DNA from: Proteobacteria bacterium ST_bin11
Lineage (GTDB): Bacteria > Pseudomonadota > Gammaproteobacteria > Methylococcales > Methylomonadaceae
Direction: 5' to 3'
Assembly (NCBI GenBank): GCA_002083615.1
Contig: MSXO01000060.1
Coordinates: 1-26,820, forward strand
Length of the DNA stretch: 26,820 bases
Shown piece after piece: positions 24,217-26,820 of this stretch. The notes under the pieces were generated by a model. It ran no database searches and had not been told where the DNA came from. It saw nothing but the letters and a program-made list of their open reading frames with translations. Position 1 is the stretch's first letter. Each line of letters begins with the position of its first letter. Position numbers and translations under genes: made by a program.

Positions 24217-24339
24217 GAATTCCGCAACATAAGTTTGCAAAATGAAACAACCGTAAACGGATGATGTTATAAAGTTCAATATAATCGGGCATTTAGGGAT
24301 ATTATGCAACATGCAGAAATAAGTGTTAACATGGTCTTT

Positions 24340-24389
24340 AGCGACTGTTAATCACTAGGTCGGCGGTTCGAGCCCGTCCGGGGGAGCCA
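24340..24389 (+). other. 3' remnant of tRNA-Asn (candidate attachment site attR)
   Basis: The last 50 nt of a tRNA gene are present: anticodon loop CTGTTAA with anticodon GTT (Asn) at 24347-24349, the variable region, a T-arm built on GGCGG-TTCGAGC-CCGTC, the 3' acceptor strand CGGGGGA and an encoded CCA (24387-24389). The D-arm and 5' acceptor strand are absent upstream, and the anticodon stem has one mismatch (AGCGA against TCACT), so it is not a working tRNA. A duplicated tRNA 3' end next to a P4-type integrase is the standard att scar. Its orientation puts the element on the left (int) side and the host flank on the right. Confidence 0.8.
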
Positions 24390-24397
24390 AATAAATT

Positions 24398-24429
24398 AAG
24401 GACTTACAGAAATGTAGGTCCTTTTTTTT
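24398..24429 (+). terminator. Rho-independent terminator following the tRNA remnant
   Basis: AAGGACTTAC and GTAGGTCCTT pair with one G-T wobble around a 6-nt loop and run into a total of eight T residues. This is the expected terminator of the original tRNA-Asn transcript, so bases to its right are probably the ancestral flank. The following interval to 24559 shows no gene. Confidence 0.85.
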
Positions 24430-24559
24430 GCCCGAACGGGTGACTATGGGAGTCTCCGGGTCGGTATTAGATTTCGTAAGGTTTTATATTTCAATGGGTT
24501 GGCCCATGCGGTGGCCACTGACCATAATTTCAGACGTCATCAGTTCGGCATAAATGGCC

Positions 24560-24919
24560 CTACTCGTCGGTCATGACTTCGACGTTAAGCCTTACGCAAG
24601 CAGCGTAACTTTCATCGGGATTTTCCGCGTCCCGTGCTTCATGAAGACACGCATTGGAAACATTGAGGTACTCGGTAGCGTCGACGCGTGAAACTGGCCT
24701 CTCTGCATATTTCATACAAAGAATAAATTTACCTGCGACGTAAGTGATCGGTATTTCAATGACACTGACCGAGTTTGCAGTAGGTACTTTAATCCTCTCT
24801 TTGTGCATAGCGGATTCGCTGCATTCCGATGCATCCGCATAGCCGCGGTTTGAATCTGTAATCGATTCACTATTGGCACATGCGGTAATGAAAAATACTA
24901 AAAGGGGAAGTTTGTCCAT
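24560..24919 (-). CDS. Small putative lipoprotein
   Basis: 119 residues. The N-terminus MDKLPLLVFFITACANSES has a short hydrophobic core ending in ITAC, a good lipobox with the cysteine at residue 14, so export and lipid anchoring are likely. The mature part is acidic, with four further cysteines (ASECSES, ILCMKY, NACLHE, AACVRL) that could form two disulfides. No family was recognised. It starts 12 nt after the stop of a small lysine-rich gene on the same strand, suggesting an operon. Its own ribosome-binding site is weak. Confidence 0.65.
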   Translation of the reverse strand: MDKLPLLVFFITACANSESITDSNRGYADASECSESAMHKERIKVPTANSVSVIEIPITYVAGKFILCMKYAERPVSRVDATEYLNVSNACLHEARDAENPDESYAACVRLNVEVMTDE

Positions 24920-24931
24920 AGATGGACTTTG

Positions 24932-25048
24932 CTACTTCCCGGATAACAACCCACCGCTGTTACTTGAATCTTGTTTGGATTTCTTTTCTTTCTGTGCGTG
25001 GGCTGGTTTCTTCTTGTCTTCTTTATTGCTTTTTGGGGACTTACTCAT
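24932..25048 (-). CDS. 38-residue lysine-rich small protein
   Basis: ATG at 25046-25048 with GGAGA 8 nt upstream opens a frame of 38 codons ending in TAG at 24934-24932. The product begins MSKSPKSNKEDKKKPAHAQK and ends SNSGGLLSGK: highly basic, low complexity, no hydrophobic segment. The good ribosome-binding site and the 12-nt gap to the following lipoprotein gene are the arguments that it is real. It may be a small nucleic-acid-binding protein, but nothing specific can be said. Confidence 0.5.
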   Translation of the reverse strand: MSKSPKSNKEDKKKPAHAQKEKKSKQDSSNSGGLLSGK

Positions 25049-25176
25049 AGCAATTTCTCCAAGTGATAACTGACGCGGACCGAGCCTAGAGATTTTTTGT
25101 GTCAAAGTCGGTGCGTTGGAACACTTAGGCTACTAAAATGGGCGCTTAGCCATTTTTAGAAATAAGGAGTTCGTCC

Positions 25177-25620
25177 GTGCGGATCAAGAAACCGATGACC
25201 CTAGCGCTAGATTTGGAAGGCACCCTGATCTCGACTGCCCATAGTCAAATTCCCAGACCTGGACTGAGACACTTCCTAACGCTGTGTAAGGAGTTATTTC
25301 CACGGATAGTGATTTTCACTGCGGTCGAGGAGCCAAGGTTTAGGCCGATCGCAAAATTACTTGTTGCAGACGGTTTCGCGCCGGCATGGTTTGCAGATAT
25401 CGAATATGTTCAATGGCAGGGAGTTATCAAAGACCTGCGGTTTATTCCACACGCCTCTGTTTCCGAAGTCGTGTTGGTGGACGATTTTGAACCGTTCGTT
25501 CACAAGGAGCAAAAGACGCAGTGGGTACGCATAGCGAATTTTGACCCACCTTACGCGGGGGACAATGATTTTGAACGTGTTTTACAACTCTTGGAGCAAT
25601 ATGTTTTTGCGGATAATTAG
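25177..25620 (+). CDS. HAD-superfamily phosphatase-like protein (NIF/FCP1 type)
   Basis: 147 residues from a GTG with AAGGAG 7 nt upstream. Motif I is LALDLEGTLIS, with the nucleophile Asp in the DxxGT context; the usual second Asp is Glu. The motif II Thr is in RIVIFTAVEEPRF, and the acidic motif is VVLVDDFEPF. The length and the absence of a large cap domain fit the NIF/FCP1-like group of HAD proteins, which often act on phosphoproteins. The second Asp normally acts as general acid, so Glu at that place may lower phosphatase activity. The neighbours give no pathway. It converges on the next gene with a 4-nt overlap. Confidence 0.8.
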   Translation: MRIKKPMTLALDLEGTLISTAHSQIPRPGLRHFLTLCKELFPRIVIFTAVEEPRFRPIAKLLVADGFAPAWFADIEYVQWQGVIKDLRFIPHASVSEVVLVDDFEPFVHKEQKTQWVRIANFDPPYAGDNDFERVLQLLEQYVFADN

Positions 25621-25865
25621 CGTGATCCGCCCTGCTCGTGCTGGGTGTCGTTGCTAGGCACAGGGGTTGAATATTTTGCTGCTCTGCTAGCAAACAAGAC
25701 GACGTTACTAGTGTCCGACTGCGGCCATTCTTTAAAGTCGATGGGCAACTCTAACCATGGGCCCGTCAGGCAAGACTTTAACGATCCATCTGTCGCGACG
25801 TAAAGCCGACTATTGTGCTTAGATGATTTGAATTGGTAATCTGAGTATGCGGCTGTGGTGTCCAT
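25617..25865 (-). CDS. Hypothetical protein (82 aa)
   Basis: 82 residues beginning MDTTAAYSDYQFKSSKHNSR. It contains a plausible small folded segment (RLYVATDGSLKSCLTGPWLE) and no signal or membrane span. There is no clear ribosome-binding site before the ATG at 25863-25865. The tail overlaps the HAD gene on the other strand by 4 nt. The composition looks protein-like, but the call rests on the open frame only. Confidence 0.4.
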   Translation of the reverse strand: MDTTAAYSDYQFKSSKHNSRLYVATDGSLKSCLTGPWLELPIDFKEWPQSDTSNVVLFASRAAKYSTPVPSNDTQHEQGGSR

Positions 25866-25989
25866 TACTGCCGTGTAGGTGAATCGAGGGAGCTTTTACT
25901 TTATAGGGCGTTTCTTAAAGTCGTCTTAATAAAGATTATAGTTATTAGGCGGTTATGCCATCTATCAAGAAATAAAATGCGGTAGCCAC

Positions 25990-26199
25990 TCAAATGGCCC
26001 TGTCGAATTTGCTGACAAAACTGACTTGGAAGTTTTGCTGAGTGATGCCGGATGCTATGTGTTTGCTATGGCGAATGTATGAATCGTAAATGCCTTGGCC
26101 ATCTTGGGATTGCATATTACGGTAGCCGTCGTAACCCTTCGGCGCCAAGAAGGCATGATTAATCTGCTGCGTCAGTGTCATCTGTTTTTTTAGGGACAT
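25990..26199 (-). CDS. Hypothetical protein (69 aa)
   Basis: I chose the ATG at 26197-26199, preceded by AGGA at 8 nt; the frame is open for 11 more codons upstream. The product begins MSLKKQMTLTQQINHAFLAP and continues with GYDGYRNMQSQDGQGIYDSY. It is soluble, with no recognised family. The gap to the 25865 gene (25866-25989) shows nothing. Confidence 0.5.
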   Translation of the reverse strand: MSLKKQMTLTQQINHAFLAPKGYDGYRNMQSQDGQGIYDSYIRHSKHIASGITQQNFQVSFVSKFDRAI

Positions 26200-26232
26200 G
26201 GCCGTTTCCTGGTGAATTAAAACGCATGGCAT

Positions 26233-26488
26233 TAGATCTTTATTGTCCGGTAATCTGTGATCTAGTGTCCGTAATGGTGATCGTCGGGTTCGATTCGTAT
26301 TAACAAATCGCTAATGGTTGCGGGTTGGGCTGTTTGGTAATGTGCGTCAGTAAATGTCTTATTACCGTCAAATATTAAACGTATGCTGGACATAATCGCA
26401 GCGGCAGTAGTTTCTCGTGGTAGTTATTAACGGCAGAAGCATAGTTTTGTAAACACCTAAGGTCATTATTCACTCCCGAACGCATCAG
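26233..26488. other. Intergenic interval without recognisable feature
   Basis: No frame of useful length, no RNA gene and no strong hairpin were seen on either strand in this 256-nt stretch between two leftward hypothetical genes. It probably contains the promoter for the 25990-26199 gene. Confidence 0.4.
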
Positions 26489-26788
26489 TTACAGCAGATG
26501 TGTCACTACCCAATAAAAGACACTTAATTCCAGTGTAATTGGCAGCACGAAAAACAACGGATGATGCTTGATTGTGTAAAGCGACTCGATAACCTTGCTA
26601 CGGTCATACGCGGGGGGGGGATGCTCAACTTTCAATTCAGGGTGGTGAATCGGAGTTTGAACGGACGCCGGTGCACTACTGATAAAAAAATTATCATCGT
26701 CAAAAATCGAATCAAACAAATCGTCCAGCTTTTTTTGATTTTCAAAAAGGCCGTTTAAGGCATTTCTATCAAGATTAATTGCGTTCAT
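26489..26788 (-). CDS. Hypothetical tail-anchored membrane protein with a C9 tract
   Basis: 99 residues from ATG 26786-26788 with AGGGGAAGG 2-8 nt upstream. The N-terminal half is acidic (LDDLFDSIFDDDNFFISSAP). A proline-rich linker with three Pro codons comes from a run of nine C (minus strand, 26612-26620). A single C-terminal hydrophobic segment (FFVLPITLELSVFYWVV) ends close to the stop, as in tail-anchored proteins. No family was recognised. The homopolymer run is a possible slip site that would shift the frame before the membrane segment. Confidence 0.6.
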   Translation of the reverse strand: MNAINLDRNALNGLFENQKKLDDLFDSIFDDDNFFISSAPASVQTPIHHPELKVEHPPPAYDRSKVIESLYTIKHHPLFFVLPITLELSVFYWVVTHLL

Positions 26789-26802
26789 AACCTTCCCCTA
26801 AA

Positions 26803-26820
26803 GTGGACCCCGAAATCCGG
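26803..26820 (+). mobile_element. Possible IS3-type terminal inverted repeat at the window edge
   Basis: The last 18 bases, GTGGACCCCGAAATCCGG, follow the general pattern of IS3-family ends (TGACCCC, then a spacer, then GGACA). They begin immediately upstream of the last gene's ribosome-binding site. Only one end is visible and no transposase is in the window, so this is a tentative call. Confidence 0.25.

Noticed and set aside
24340..24389. Functional tRNA-Asn gene
   Set aside because: The 5' acceptor strand and D-arm are absent and the anticodon stem has a mismatch.
24873..25073. Rightward 66-codon frame over the lipoprotein start and lysine-rich gene
   Set aside because: It is the antisense shadow of a lysine-rich frame (hence its Phe/Leu-rich composition) and lacks a ribosome-binding site.

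Overview
The window reads as a proteobacterial (most likely gammaproteobacterial) chromosome segment that carries a degraded or partial conjugative element. The evidence is the SulP and ModABC gene types, the Shine-Dalgarno usage, the MOBH/TraFHG family of transfer genes and the FlhDC-type regulators. The style of several proteins resembles Methylococcales methanotrophs, but that is only an impression and nothing in the window proves the genus.

Region 1 (1-5321) looks like host chromosome. It holds a leftward SulP anion transporter cut by the window edge and a leftward MarR regulator with its own promoter and terminator. A rightward operon modA - TSUP permease - modB - modC follows, with a ModE-like operator in front of modA. 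A 34-codon remnant of the C-terminal end of a CorA metal transporter converges on modC.

Region 2 (5322-12565) begins right at the break in corA. A leftward transfer operon traI - traD - DUF4400 encodes a MOBH relaxase, a coupling ATPase and a membrane protein. Rightward genes for a lipoprotein and a TrfA-type replication initiator follow. Next comes an origin-like segment: eight 17-bp iterons at about 22-bp spacing, a bidirectional terminator, an AT-rich stretch and a perfect DnaA box. A leftward gene in a MobI-like position closes this part.

Region 3 (12585-18743) starts with a dense cluster of CCCTA/TAGGG palindromes arranged as concentric inverted repeats (candidate oriT or operator). It is followed by rightward traF, traH (interrupted by an in-frame TGA) and traG.

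Region 4 (18768-24389) holds a leftward zinc-ribbon membrane protein and a leftward operon of lytic transglycosylase - flhD-like - flhC-like. That operon resembles the setCD/acaCD master activators of SXT ICEs and IncC plasmids. A Fic-domain protein with an altered active-site motif and a P4-type tyrosine integrase follow. The region ends in a 50-nt remnant of the 3' half of a tRNA-Asn gene, read as an attachment site, and a terminator.

Region 5 (24390-26820) holds small, mostly unrecognised genes: a lipoprotein, a 38-residue lysine-rich protein, a HAD/NIF-type phosphatase and several hypotheticals. The last bases resemble the end of an IS3-type insertion sequence.

Together, regions 2-4 look like an SXT/IncC-type transfer system combined with an iteron/TrfA replicon and a tRNA-targeting integrase. 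The pilus and core type IV secretion genes (traL, E, K, B, V, A, C, W, U, N) are absent between the corA break and the tRNA remnant. With the broken traH, this suggests an element that has lost self-transfer or that is split across the genome.
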